Origin: Levilactobacillus parabrevis ATCC 53295
GTDB lineage: Bacteria; Bacillota; Bacilli; Lactobacillales; Lactobacillaceae
Assembly (NCBI RefSeq): GCF_001434055.1
Contig: NZ_AZCZ01000012.1
Coordinates: 1 to 64,000, forward strand
Direction of reading: 5' to 3'
DNA: 64,000 bases
The notes beneath the pieces were generated by a model. It was not told the origin of the DNA and did not search any database. It saw only the letters and a list, made by a program, of their open reading frames with translations. A program made the translations under genes and the position numbers. This document shows, piece by piece, positions 42,554 through 51,672 of this stretch (within the stretch, counting starts at the first letter, position 1; the number at the start of each line of letters is the position of its first letter).

Positions 42554-45442
42554 TTAGTCTTGCTTACGGTGGAAACTGATGAAGCCAAGCAAGGAAAGCG
42601 ATGCTAGGCCAAGGTAGCTTAGCCATGAATGGGCGTCGCTAGTTTGTGGCAACGTGGTTTGAGCGTTACCAGATTGGCTAGCCATTGTATTATCGGTAGA
42701 TTCATTTTGCGACGCGTGAGAAGTCGACTGAATTTTAGCAGCTTGATTATTGGAACGGTAGGCGGCTCTGATTGGCCAGCTAGTGGCAATAGCGGCCGAG
42801 TTACCAGTCGTTAACGCGGATAATCCATGCGCTTTTTTGACACTAGTTGCGGCAGAAAGTGCTGTCACTTTTCCGCGCGTAGTCGTCTTGATCGTTGGCT
42901 TTGTGACAGAGTCAACATTGCGCCATGGCTTCCCAGGCTTGCTGGACGGTTTGGTCGTTGGCGTACTTGGCTTGCTCGTGACCGGATCAGTGGCAGTGGT
43001 GGTACCAGGATCGGGAGTCGTTGACCCAGAGGTTGCTGGTGCCTTAACAGTAACGATTGATGTGGCCGTAATCGCTTGGCCATTGGAATCGGTATACGTG
43101 TAGGTTACCGTGTAAATACCAGGAACTTTAGGATCAACACTATTGCTGGCAGTCGCTGGACCACCAGCTGATTTCTGGTATGAATACGCCACTTTGATAG
43201 TGCCGTCCGCGAGTGCTTGCGCTAGTGCGGCTGCGTCAGTTACTGAATCGGTCGGTTTGCTATCCGCTGAGGTATCCGAGTAGCCGGTAAGGTTGGCTGT
43301 GGGATCCCAAGTTCCCGATGTCGTCAGTTCAGACGATGGCAATACAGAAAGTGTGCTGCTATTCGGAAGAACCGTAATAGTTGCGGGTACGATAGTCTGA
43401 GTGCCTTGAGAGTCCGTATAGGCGTAGTAGACGGTATACGTGCCGGCCTTAGTGGTATCGACCAGGTTGCTTGGGTCGCTGACCGAAACGGGGGCACCGT
43501 CCTTATCTGTCATGACAACACCGTTACCAACGGAAATGGGCTGGCCATTTTCGTCCAAAGCATCTACCAAGGTATTGTTGGGATCCCAGCGGTTGGCGGC
43601 TCCGGCGACGAACTTGGTTCCCTTTTTGGTGGATAGTTTAGTCTGGATAGGACTGACGTAAACAGTATAGGTTTGGCCAGTCATAGTAAGATCGTCTAGA
43701 TTGGTTACATTTTTTAAATCATTAGTCGATACATCAGCGACTGTGGGATTGTAAACAGCATTGGTTGGGACAGCTGTGAATGTGTCTTGGCTTAATGAGA
43801 ATTGGTAATTTTGGGGATCTTTGTAGACCGTGTTTGCCATGATCTCACTTATAGGATCGTAGTTGGATCCGGTAAGCCCAGTAGTATGAAAGGTTGAGGT
43901 CAGACCAGTGTCTTTGTTAATTACATTGTAAGTATCTTCTGCTTTAGCAGAGATATAGTTTAAAGTTTTGGCCCATTCACTGAGAATAAAGTAGGGGTTA
44001 CCTTCGGAATCAGTACGTGGAAGACCATTAGCGTATCCGGCTGTACCGACAAGATAATCGTCTGGATAGGGATTGTTTGAATCAGAGCTAAATCTTTGCC
44101 AAGAAAGCGCCTTGTAATAAGTAGGGGTGGCTGTCGTGGTATTCGACTGGCCATAAAAGAGAATATCGTTTTGCACGGCTTGCTGTAGTTGGTCTTCGCC
44201 AGTTAGCTTTGTCATTTGACCAGTGGTCGAATCAAAGTTTCTAGCGATATCTGCATTGATTGTGACCGATTTAATACTGGAGCTTGCGGGAGGCGTGGTG
44301 ATAAGTAAATGAAGCTTCGTACCATTTGGGCTGCTTTGGGAAGAAATTACTGCACCGTCATTCGGCCGGAAATAAAAGACCTCCCGCCCATTTGGTTCAG
44401 TTGTTGTTGGCGAAGTGTTTTTAAGCTGGTAAACATCTATGCTGGTCAGGTTGTTGATATATCCGTCTTTATTTAAATCTGCAAGAAAAGTACTAGCTGA
44501 GGTTTTAAAATCGGCTAGATTTGCGGTAACCCCATTAGGGAGGATAATGTAGAAGCCCCAGAGTTGCTGATCGCCAGTAATTGGGTTGGTTTTATAATTG
44601 GTTGTGCTATAGGGCTGAACAGACACACTAGCGGTTGCTCCATAAAGGGCATAGCTTGTTGCACCGTCAACGGTGACGTAGAAGTTACCAATGATAGGAG
44701 CGTAATTTAAAGTCGGTGCGGCTACGGTCGTTGCTGGGACTTTCTCGTCTGCTAACGTATCCACACTATCGTCAGAGATAGATAGATCTTCCACTGAGAA
44801 AGATTTAAAAAGGCTATCCGTCTTTATGTCATTTTGACTGACTAAAAAGTTACTACTATCGACGTCACCAGAACCTGTGCCACCGTCGATTTTTTCTGTT
44901 GACTTGTCGCCAGGCAGTGTCGAATCAGGATTGCTATTGTCAATACTATTTGTAGGAGCAGGATTCCCAGATTGATCATTGTTCTTGCTTGGCGCATCAG
45001 CGGGATCTGAGCCTTTAGGTGTGTTCGGAATCTGATTATTGTTAGTGACACTACCATCTTTGGAGGTGTCTGTATCACCGTTGTTTGATTCAGGGACTTT
45101 TTTTTCAGCCGAATCGGTAGGGTTAGACTTTGAGTCCTCGCTTGTCGTCTCTGGTGGTGTGTTACTTTTATTGTTTTCAAGTGAAGAAGTGTCACTATCT
45201 CCAGAATTGGATTTTAGCGGAACGGTGCCCTGTGTGTTTGCATTCTGACTGGATGATTCGGCTGTGGGGTCATCTGTACTTGTCGTGGCCGCGTGAACTG
45301 GCGCCATTCCAACTAAAGTTAATCCAGTTAATAACGATAGGGTGGTAACGCCACTCACTAGCCAGAGCTTCCCTGATTTATAAAGTTTAAAATGAACCTT
45401 CGTTGTGGTGCTTGATTGCTGCTGATATTGTTTTCTAGACAT
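42554..45442 (-). CDS. LPQTS-anchored surface protein with Ig-like repeats
   Basis: A 962-residue cell-wall protein. The KxYKxGKxW-type signal peptide is at about 19-52 (FKLYKSGKLWLVSG, then a hydrophobic core, cleavage near VHA-ATT). A Ser/Asp/Asn/Pro-rich spacer spans about 53-235. A unique folded region (about 240-600) follows, then two bacterial Ig-like or MBG-like domains (about 600-690 and 690-790, each ending YTV.Y.YTDS.G). A Pro/Thr/Ser/Lys-rich wall spanner precedes the sorting signal LPQTS (about 931), hydrophobic segment and FHRKQD tail. It is probably an adhesin; ligand unknown. Minus-strand leader is long and hairpin-rich. Confidence 0.9.
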   Translation of the reverse strand: MSRKQYQQQSSTTTKVHFKLYKSGKLWLVSGVTTLSLLTGLTLVGMAPVHAATTSTDDPTAESSSQNANTQGTVPLKSNSGDSDTSSLENNKSNTPPETTSEDSKSNPTDSAEKKVPESNNGDTDTSKDGSVTNNNQIPNTPKGSDPADAPSKNNDQSGNPAPTNSIDNSNPDSTLPGDKSTEKIDGGTGSGDVDSSNFLVSQNDIKTDSLFKSFSVEDLSISDDSVDTLADEKVPATTVAAPTLNYAPIIGNFYVTVDGATSYALYGATASVSVQPYSTTNYKTNPITGDQQLWGFYIILPNGVTANLADFKTSASTFLADLNKDGYINNLTSIDVYQLKNTSPTTTEPNGREVFYFRPNDGAVISSQSSPNGTKLHLLITTPPASSSIKSVTINADIARNFDSTTGQMTKLTGEDQLQQAVQNDILFYGQSNTTTATPTYYKALSWQRFSSDSNNPYPDDYLVGTAGYANGLPRTDSEGNPYFILSEWAKTLNYISAKAEDTYNVINKDTGLTSTFHTTGLTGSNYDPISEIMANTVYKDPQNYQFSLSQDTFTAVPTNAVYNPTVADVSTNDLKNVTNLDDLTMTGQTYTVYVSPIQTKLSTKKGTKFVAGAANRWDPNNTLVDALDENGQPISVGNGVVMTDKDGAPVSVSDPSNLVDTTKAGTYTVYYAYTDSQGTQTIVPATITVLPNSSTLSVLPSSELTTSGTWDPTANLTGYSDTSADSKPTDSVTDAAALAQALADGTIKVAYSYQKSAGGPATASNSVDPKVPGIYTVTYTYTDSNGQAITATSIVTVKAPATSGSTTPDPGTTTATDPVTSKPSTPTTKPSSKPGKPWRNVDSVTKPTIKTTTRGKVTALSAATSVKKAHGLSALTTGNSAAIATSWPIRAAYRSNNQAAKIQSTSHASQNESTDNTMASQSGNAQTTLPQTSDAHSWLSYLGLASLSLLGFISFHRKQD

Positions 45443-45904
45443 ACAAAAAGTCCCCCATCATAATGATGGCCACAGATAAGTCATCTTGTTGACTTATAAA
45501 GAAAATATATAGTTAAAACTGGCAAAAGGTGTGGTCAATTTAACGCTGATATAGCAGCATATCAGCCGCATTTAATGTCTTAATACTACCACAAAATAGG
45601 TTAAGTATAAATTAGTTAATTCAGTGAAATAATCTGTCAAGATTGCTTTTACAGTACCTGGGAATAACTAATGATGGGGTGCAATCAATATGAGCGCAAA
45701 AAAAAAGCCCCCATCAATCCTAGATGAGGGCACCAGTTGATCCATAGGATACATCTGGAATGTACAGAGCAACTGGACAGGCGTGGCCTGCATTACCTAG
45801 TGTACGCGATATCTGAGAGAATAGCCAGCTAAATTTGGAATTGGCAGCAAATTCTTTTCATGGTAGGATAGGCGTGATCAAATAAATCAGCGAGGTGACA
45901 GGGT
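45443..45904. other. 462-nt divergent region with hairpin-rich leader and candidate short RNA
   Basis: On the minus strand it holds a candidate short transcript ending at a strong terminator (45698-45731) and then the surface-protein leader with several inverted repeats (GCTGATAT/ATATCAGC near 45548-45571, AAGTCA/TGACTT near 45479-45496, CCATCAT/ATGATGG at 45455-45469). On the plus strand, TTGGCA (45839-45844) and TAGGAT (about 45862) may drive the VOC gene. Confidence 0.55.
45698..45800 (-). ncRNA. Candidate short RNA upstream of the surface protein gene
   Basis: Reading the minus strand: a hairpin CCAGTTG/CAACTGG (45776-45770 with 45739-45733), then a terminator stem (45731-45723 with 45715-45707, one mismatch) and a nine-T tract (45706-45698). 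No reading frame precedes the terminator and no gene on this strand ends here, so the hairpin pair may be a small RNA or a leader attenuator. The 5' end is uncertain; TACACT near 45795-45800 could be a -10 box, which would start the RNA further in. Confidence 0.4.
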
Positions 45905-46264
45905 ATGCAGAAGATGCGGACAATGTTGTATGTCGATGATGTGGAGCAGGTTGTGCAGTTCTGGCAGGATGAACTCGGTGCGGAAGTTATTGAGGTTAAC
46001 GCCATGCCTGATAGTTCTAATAATGTTGTGGTGAATATTGCGCCCAACGTGGAGTTGTCCTTCTTTGCAAAGTCGTTTATTCGTCGATATTCGCCAGAGG
46101 TCTTAGGAAACATACCATCCTTAATGTTCTATAGCAAGGACTTTAAGGCGCTACATGACCGATTGGCAACTGCGGGTAAAATTGTGGAGAATGCTGGAAC
46201 TGCGACCTTCAATTTCAGAGATCCTGAAGGTAACTACTTCGTGATTGCCCAAGCTAAATCGTAA
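45905..46264 (+). CDS. VOC-family (glyoxalase/dioxygenase fold) protein
   Basis: A 119-residue protein with two beta-alpha-beta-beta-beta halves: MLYVDDVEQVVQFWQDELGAEV at the start and FNFRDPEGNYFVIAQ at the end, the standard VOC pattern. The usual first-half metal ligand is not evident, so it may bind a ligand without catalysis. No functional hint comes from neighbours. Its start region has GAGGTGAC upstream. Confidence 0.85.
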   Translation: MQKMRTMLYVDDVEQVVQFWQDELGAEVIEVNAMPDSSNNVVVNIAPNVELSFFAKSFIRRYSPEVLGNIPSLMFYSKDFKALHDRLATAGKIVENAGTATFNFRDPEGNYFVIAQAKS

Positions 46265-46275
46265 ATTTAAGCAAG

Positions 46276-46301
46276 CGATGCGAGGAACGCATCGTTTTTT
46301 T
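46276..46301 (+). terminator. Terminator after the VOC gene
   Basis: CGATGCG (46276-46282) pairs with CGCATCG (46288-46294), followed by a T-run. Confidence 0.85.
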
Positions 46302-46393
46302 GTTGCAATTTTAAATTATTTTTATTGTGATAAACGTTGGTATCAACGGTATACGAGATGATGCGTACCGAATCAATTTGAAAATATATTAGC

Positions 46394-46429
46394 TTTTAGT
46401 TAGTTTTAGTTTACAAAAGCTAACTAAAA
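46394..46429. promoter_or_regulatory. MarR-type operator
   Basis: TTTTAGTTAG (46394-46403) and CTAACTAAAA (46420-46429) form a perfect 10-bp inverted repeat upstream of the MarR-ABC operon; AGTTAG and CTAACT repeats inside make a second nested pair. Autorepression is inferred. Confidence 0.68.
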
Positions 46430-46471
46430 TGCTAACATTATCAGCATCAAGAAAACGAGGAGGAAATTAAC

Positions 46472-47005
46472 ATGACAGATTCGAGTCGTGACTTATTAAA
46501 ATGTTTTGGAAAGCTTTTACAGAACCGGGCCTTTTTGATGGCAGTGGGGCATCAGGCAGGGATGGGCGGCCATGGTGGACCGCACAGTGGTAATCGTGGC
46601 CAGGGAAAATTATTGAAAGTTTTAGCGCAGTCACCTAATGGACTCACGAACGCTGAAATTGCTGAACTACTCGATATTCGCCCCAGCTCCGTGAGTGCGA
46701 CCATTAGTCGGTTAGTTGACGCTGGCTTCGTTGAGCGAATCCCCAGTCCAACCGACAAGCGCGCAGTCATCGTTCAGTTGAGCGAACGGGGAAATGAACT
46801 TTTTACGCAATACGACGAGCACGTTGACACGACTGCTGATGAACTGTTCGGTGGATTGACGCCAGACGAGCAGGCGCAATTGGAACACTTATTGACGAAG
46901 TTGACGCACCAAGTCGCTGACCTTGACTGGGGGGACTTTATGGGGCACCGACCAACGGACTGGCCACACCGCGGCATGGGTGGTATGGGCCGCCCAAGAT
47001 TTTAA
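46472..47005 (+). CDS. MarR-family regulator with Gly/His-rich tails
   Basis: A 177-residue protein. The central winged helix (LTNAEIAELLDIRPSSVSATISRLVDAGFVER, about 60-92, then SPTDKRAVIVQLSERG) is typical MarR. Unusually, it is flanked by an N-terminal GMGGHGGPHSGNRGQG (about 30-45) and a C-terminal MGHRPTDWPHRGMGGMGRP tail, both Gly/His/Met-rich, which could bind metal or affect oligomerisation. It starts the operon with the multidrug-type ABC exporter 28 nt downstream and probably represses it. Confidence 0.88.
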   Translation: MTDSSRDLLKCFGKLLQNRAFLMAVGHQAGMGGHGGPHSGNRGQGKLLKVLAQSPNGLTNAEIAELLDIRPSSVSATISRLVDAGFVERIPSPTDKRAVIVQLSERGNELFTQYDEHVDTTADELFGGLTPDEQAQLEHLLTKLTHQVADLDWGDFMGHRPTDWPHRGMGGMGRPRF

Positions 47006-47033
47006 ATCTTAGCAATACCGGAGGCAAAGAGAG

Positions 47034-48800
47034 ATGGAACGTAGAATGGTAGCGCCACGGACCGCCAAGCAACGGCAAACGGGCAAGTTTGATTTTAAAG
47101 GCTTCTTACATTTGATTCGGCAGACCAAACCGAAATACTGGCAACTCTGGATTGGTCTAACGCTAGGGCTAATTGCAACGGGTGCTCAACTGGCAGTTCC
47201 TAAGTTGGCGCAGTCGTTGATCAATGGCTTGGGGCATGCGCTGAACCAGCCATTACTGATTGGTGTTGTGATTTTATTTGTGGTGAGCGCCGCTGTTAGC
47301 GCCGTTTCCGGGGCCTTACTGGGGTTCTTTGGCGAGAACGTTGTTGCCCGTTTGCGGAGCAACCTCTGGCAAAAACTCGTACGGCTCCGTGTGAGTTACT
47401 TTGACAACGTGAAGACCGGCGAGATGACCTCACGGCTGGTCAACGATACCATGCAGATCAAGAATCTACTGGCAAATTCGTTTCCCCAGATGGTGACGTC
47501 ACTCTTTCAACTTGTGGGCGCACTCGTCATTATGTTACTGATGGACTGGAGGATGACAGCTATTATGTTCAGTGCCGTCCCCCTGATGATGGTTGTTATG
47601 TGGCCAATCATGCGCCAATCTGGTAAGATTGGCCATCAACGACAGGATGCCATGGCCGCCTTTAGTGGCGAGACGGACGAGACGCTCAGCGAAATCCGTT
47701 TGGTCAAGTCGTCCAACGCCGAGAATTATGAAACACAGACGGGGACCCAGCAGATTCAGGACCTTTACCGGATTGGTTTGCGCGAGGCAATTTACGATGC
47801 CATCGCTAGCCCTGTGATGACTGCGGCCATGTTGGCGGTCTTCGTGGGTGTACTGGCTTACGCTGCTGTACGGGTATCCGCTGGCACAATGAGCATGGGG
47901 ACGATGTTTTCCTTCATGATGTATTTGTTCCAAATCATTGGCCCGGCTGGTACGTTAGCCCGGTTCTTTACCGACTTGTCCAAGGCTAATGGATCAACTG
48001 AACGTGTGCGCGAGTTGCTAAGTGAACCGGAAGAAGCACTTAGTGAGGGAGCGACACAGTCCGTCAGTGATGCCACGTTAGCCATGACCCACGTTGACTT
48101 CGCTTACGAAGATGGACAACCAGTCTTACACAACGTGAATTTCGAAGCCAAACCCAACACAGTCGTTGCGTTTGCGGGACCATCTGGTGGCGGGAAATCT
48201 ACAATCTTCGGTTTACTGGAGCGCTATTATCAACCACAGAATGGGCAAGTGACCATTGGTGGATCGGATGTGCGTGACTTCAATCTCAGTGATTGGCGTT
48301 CGCAGATCGGCTACGTCAGCCAGGATTCCGCTATCATGGCTGGTACGATTCGACATAATCTGACGTATGGTGCGGACCGCAACTTTACGGATTCAGAGTT
48401 GTGGCACGTACTGAAATTGGCTTCTGCGGACGGTTTCGTAGCTAAGATGACGGATGGCCTGGACACCCAAGTGGGTGAACGGGGCGTTAAGGTCAGTGGT
48501 GGTCAACGTCAACGGTTAGCGATTGCGCGTGCCTTTCTACGTGATCCGAAGATTCTCTTGTTAGATGAAGCCACTGCTAGTCTGGATTCTGAGTCCGAAG
48601 CTATGGTGCAACGCGCTCTAACGGAGTTGATGAAGGGGCGGACAACGTTAATCATCGCTCATCGTTTGAGTACGATTGTGGATGCCGACAATATTTACTT
48701 CATTGAAAACGGCCATGTCAGCGGTCAGGGCACGCATCATGAACTGATGGCGAGCTTACCGCTGTATCGAGATTACGTTAAGATTCAATTCAAAGGCTAG
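47034..48800 (+). CDS. ABC exporter, fused permease-ATPase (multidrug type)
   Basis: A 588-residue half-transporter: six membrane segments (about 40-320) and an ATPase domain with Walker A GPSGGGKST (about 381-389), Q-loop GYVSQD, signature VSGGQRQRLAIARAFL (about 482) and Walker B ILLLDEATASLD (about 505), then the H-loop IAHRLST. It resembles BmrA/LmrA-type lipid or drug exporters working as homodimers. Control by the MarR protein in front suggests induction by a toxic compound. Confidence 0.92.
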   Translation: MERRMVAPRTAKQRQTGKFDFKGFLHLIRQTKPKYWQLWIGLTLGLIATGAQLAVPKLAQSLINGLGHALNQPLLIGVVILFVVSAAVSAVSGALLGFFGENVVARLRSNLWQKLVRLRVSYFDNVKTGEMTSRLVNDTMQIKNLLANSFPQMVTSLFQLVGALVIMLLMDWRMTAIMFSAVPLMMVVMWPIMRQSGKIGHQRQDAMAAFSGETDETLSEIRLVKSSNAENYETQTGTQQIQDLYRIGLREAIYDAIASPVMTAAMLAVFVGVLAYAAVRVSAGTMSMGTMFSFMMYLFQIIGPAGTLARFFTDLSKANGSTERVRELLSEPEEALSEGATQSVSDATLAMTHVDFAYEDGQPVLHNVNFEAKPNTVVAFAGPSGGGKSTIFGLLERYYQPQNGQVTIGGSDVRDFNLSDWRSQIGYVSQDSAIMAGTIRHNLTYGADRNFTDSELWHVLKLASADGFVAKMTDGLDTQVGERGVKVSGGQRQRLAIARAFLRDPKILLLDEATASLDSESEAMVQRALTELMKGRTTLIIAHRLSTIVDADNIYFIENGHVSGQGTHHELMASLPLYRDYVKIQFKG

Positions 48801-48896
48801 GTGCTAGCTTGCGACTTTGCCGATAGTGATGACACAGAATCGATTGGTCGGTGGTAATTCTGTGTCAAATTAGGGTAAAACGAGTGTCTCATTATG

Positions 48897-48928
48897 GCCG
48901 CTTTCAATTTGTGGAAAGCGGCTATTTT
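48897..48928 (+). terminator. Probable terminator after the ABC exporter
   Basis: GCCGCTTTC (48897-48905) pairs with GAAAGCGGC (48914-48922), followed by TATTTT. A second 10-bp hairpin without T-tract lies at 48831-48866. Confidence 0.65.
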
Positions 48929-49027
48929 GGTGTCGTTAGCCATCTTAAGAATTGATTGAGATTCAGTTACGAATATATCGTTTATCAATAAACGTGAATA
49001 TAATCGATTCTAAAAGGGGATGGCGTT

Positions 49028-49504
49028 ATGCGAAAGCAGATAGTCGTATTAAAAGGGGCTTTAGGGCTCGCGGTCGTTGCCGTACTGGCCTTAGCAGTTA
49101 TCGTAGCACCCGTGATTCTGCGAGTCTCAAGTGTAGAACTTCATCAATTAGCCGTCGCGCTTGGCCAGGGGTTATACGTGGCCATCGGTTTGATTTTGTG
49201 TGCAATTTTCGAAGCCTTTAACTTGTTACGTAGGATTGCGAGGGGAACAGCTTTTTCCACGGAATCAGTGAAAGCACTTGGCTGGATTAAATGGAGTGCG
49301 TATGGGGTCACGCTGACTTTCACAGCTGTATTACCGTTGATCTATTTGTGGGCGGACGGTGAGGATGCACCTGGCCTGTTGCTCTTTGCCTTGATCTTAA
49401 CAGCCGCTGCATTAGTTGTAGGCGTTTTTGCTAACATTCTGGAACAACTTCTGCTGAGCGTTGTCGTGATGAAACGAGAAAATGAGCTGATGGTCTGGTT
49501 GTAA
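49028..49504 (+). CDS. DUF2975-family membrane protein
   Basis: A 158-residue protein with four hydrophobic segments (about 9-31, 45-65, 90-113 and 119-145) in the DUF2975 layout, including FNLLRRIARGTAFSTESVKALGWI between segments two and three. DUF2975 genes are commonly followed by a small XRE-type regulator; none is found here, since the next gene is on the other strand. Function unknown. ATG start after AAAGGGG. Confidence 0.85.
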   Translation: MRKQIVVLKGALGLAVVAVLALAVIVAPVILRVSSVELHQLAVALGQGLYVAIGLILCAIFEAFNLLRRIARGTAFSTESVKALGWIKWSAYGVTLTFTAVLPLIYLWADGEDAPGLLLFALILTAAALVVGVFANILEQLLLSVVVMKRENELMVWL

Positions 49505-49628
49505 TTTGGGTAGGTGCGATCCTTGAGAAGAAACAATTGACGTAGGTGACCGATGGTGGTGCTGTTGCGCTGGGAAGGCTTGAGACGCTAAGGTTGCACG
49601 CACTAGCTGGTTAATATTGAAAATAAGT

Positions 49629-49669
49629 GGAACCGGACTGAATCCTAGCTGATTCAGTCCGGTTCCTTT
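49629..49669. terminator. Bidirectional terminator
   Basis: A perfect 16-bp stem (49629-49644 with 49651-49666) with short T-tracts lies between convergent genes. Confidence 0.8.
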
Positions 49670-49682
49670 GTGAATTGATAAT

Positions 49683-51437
49683 TTATTTAGCGAGTTTTAC
49701 AGCGTGCTTGGTGTAAACAATGTGCCAACCCTTAGGTAAGCCATTAACGTGTTTGAATTTACCGGTATGTTTCTTGTAGGTGATCAGTTTGGCACCCTTT
49801 TTGAGTTGCCCCTTGGTAACCTTCAAGGTCCCGTTGAACTTGGCGGTCTTCTTAATCGTTAAATGACCGGCGCGACTCATCGTCAACTTACCAGCTTTGG
49901 CTTGTTGGAATTGTCCGCGGACGGTGACCTTAGTCGTAGCTAACTTCAAGTTCCCCTTAGTCAGCTTAACGGTTCCCTTACCCAAAGCAGTGGTGTTAGC
50001 AACTTGAAGCGTTCCACCCTTAAGTTCAGTACCACCAGTGTATCGGTTGGCGCCACTCAGTGTGAGTTGACCAGTGCCGGTCTTGGTTAACTTACCAGTA
50101 CCGCCAATTTGGTTTTTCCAAGTATCTTTGGCGTTGAAGTTCCCCTTCTTGGCGTCCATGTTAACTTTGACGTTGTTTAAGAAGGAACCATAACCGTTAG
50201 CGGCAGAGAAGAGGTCCAAACGGCCCCAACCTTCGGCATCGTCCATTCCAGGGTAACCAGAAGGCATTCCGGTGGTGAAGAGGACAGCTCGGCGTTGAGT
50301 GTTGTTTAAGTAAGGAAGACGGGTTTTAAGTAATACTTCGGCACCCTTAGGGACACGCATCGTTTGAGTGGTGTCTCCAGTTTGATCGAAACCGTAAGTC
50401 ATGCGGTAACGGTAGTCTTGACGGTTCTTTTCGTAACTCTTAAAGTCGTCTTGGGCTGTAGCGTCCTTACTACCCAGTAACGCATTAGATTGAGCAGCTT
50501 CGTAGCCAGCTTTGGCAGTTTCTTGATTAGCAGGATCGTTCAGAACAGCCGCTGCGATGGCTGTACCAGTCATCCGACCACCCATGACGGCCAGTGGTGA
50601 GTGACGGCCAGCAATAATCCGGTCATAACCCACTTCGGAGGAACGGGTAATTAATTGCTGAAAACGTTGTGGTAGAGCGTAGGCAAAGGCGATACCACTA
50701 TCAAAGGCGGCAGTAGTGTGACCACTTGGCAAGTCAAAGGAGTCTGGCTTGGCGTGTGCCATGATATTCTCAACAGCTGGTAAAGGTTTGACGGCTTTAC
50801 TCAAGCGATAAGGCCGTGGCATGGCTACGTAGTGCTTAGGTGAATTAATGCCAGAGTAAGGAGAACCTTCGGCCACATCGACGAGTTTAACCAGGTCCCC
50901 TAATTGAGAATCTTGGGTCGCCCATTTGGGATTCTTCGGACTGTAGTTGGCAGGTAGTGGGGTGCTAGGCATGGACAGGTAATTCGTTTGGGCGTTAGCG
51001 TTTTTAATGAATGCTGGTGCGTAAGGTCCCAATCCTGAAATTAAATTGTAACGCAGGTCACGGCGGTCGCTGAAGTAGGCCCGTTCCATCTCACTATAAG
51101 AGCGTTCTTCGGTAACCTTAGCGGACTTGGCGAGGTTAAGATCAATCATGTCCTTGTCGATCACTTTCCCTTTATCCCAATACTTAGTAAATCCTGTGAT
51201 GACACCAATTACGGGGTCGCTGTTTGGCGTCATGTAGGTCATGTTATCTAAATTTTGGTGATACTCGTCTACCAAGTAGCCATAGTTCGCCTCATGGGGC
51301 TTCAACAAAGCCGCCACGTTAGGTTGTTTTGCCTTAGCGCTGGCGGTTGTCACGTTGGTCACCATGGGAAGGGTGACGGCAACCAGGGAGAGTACGGCTG
51401 CTGCCCGTTTGGTCCAAGTCCGTTGTCTAGTTTTCAT
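49683..51437 (-). CDS. Secreted PAP2/class A acid phosphatase with beta-strand repeat tail
   Basis: A 584-residue secreted enzyme. The Sec signal peptide (about 1-34) has KRAAAVLSLVAVTLPMV and ASAKA near the cleavage site. The PAP2 catalytic region shows KHYVAMPRPYR (about 202), PSGHTT (about 239) and GYDRIIAGRHSP (about 272), the three phosphatase motifs of class A non-specific acid phosphatases. Residues about 450-500 carry GTGKLTKTGTGQLTLSGAN and RYTGGTELKGGTLQV, the autotransporter-associated beta-strand repeat usually seen in Gram-negative surface proteins. The remaining tail to 584 is Lys/Thr/Gly-rich and may bind the wall. The substrate is probably a phosphomonoester outside the cell. 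Confidence 0.88.
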   Translation of the reverse strand: MKTRQRTWTKRAAAVLSLVAVTLPMVTNVTTASAKAKQPNVAALLKPHEANYGYLVDEYHQNLDNMTYMTPNSDPVIGVITGFTKYWDKGKVIDKDMIDLNLAKSAKVTEERSYSEMERAYFSDRRDLRYNLISGLGPYAPAFIKNANAQTNYLSMPSTPLPANYSPKNPKWATQDSQLGDLVKLVDVAEGSPYSGINSPKHYVAMPRPYRLSKAVKPLPAVENIMAHAKPDSFDLPSGHTTAAFDSGIAFAYALPQRFQQLITRSSEVGYDRIIAGRHSPLAVMGGRMTGTAIAAAVLNDPANQETAKAGYEAAQSNALLGSKDATAQDDFKSYEKNRQDYRYRMTYGFDQTGDTTQTMRVPKGAEVLLKTRLPYLNNTQRRAVLFTTGMPSGYPGMDDAEGWGRLDLFSAANGYGSFLNNVKVNMDAKKGNFNAKDTWKNQIGGTGKLTKTGTGQLTLSGANRYTGGTELKGGTLQVANTTALGKGTVKLTKGNLKLATTKVTVRGQFQQAKAGKLTMSRAGHLTIKKTAKFNGTLKVTKGQLKKGAKLITYKKHTGKFKHVNGLPKGWHIVYTKHAVKLAK

Positions 51438-51548
51438 GAAAATACCTGCCTTTCAAAATTGAGGGTGCGTTTTCATTTTTTATTACAAAGCCAGCATACC
51501 TGATTGTCATCTCTTTGTCAGCAGGCTTAGGCAAACCAATACAGGAAC

Positions 51549-51595
51549 CATACTAAATTGATACATGGTGTTCGGGTAGACACTATTTTAGTATG
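51549..51595. promoter_or_regulatory. Inverted repeat upstream of the phosphatase gene
   Basis: CATACTAAA (51549-51557) and TTTAGTATG (51587-51595) are perfect complements 29 nt apart, with a GTGT/ACAC pair inside. They lie about 110 nt before the phosphatase start and may be an operator or leader structure. Confidence 0.5.
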
Positions 51596-51634
51596 ATTAT
51601 CCTTATAATGGCGCGTTTTCACAATCAAACTAAT

Positions 51635-51665
51635 AAAAAACGGCGGTCCAGTAAAGCGGACCGTC
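51635..51665 (-). terminator. Terminator of the PucR-HxlR operon
   Basis: GACGGTCC/GGACCGCCG hairpin (51665-51658 with 51649-51641) is followed on the minus strand by TTTTTT. Confidence 0.8.
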
Positions 51666-51672
51666 ATTTTAA

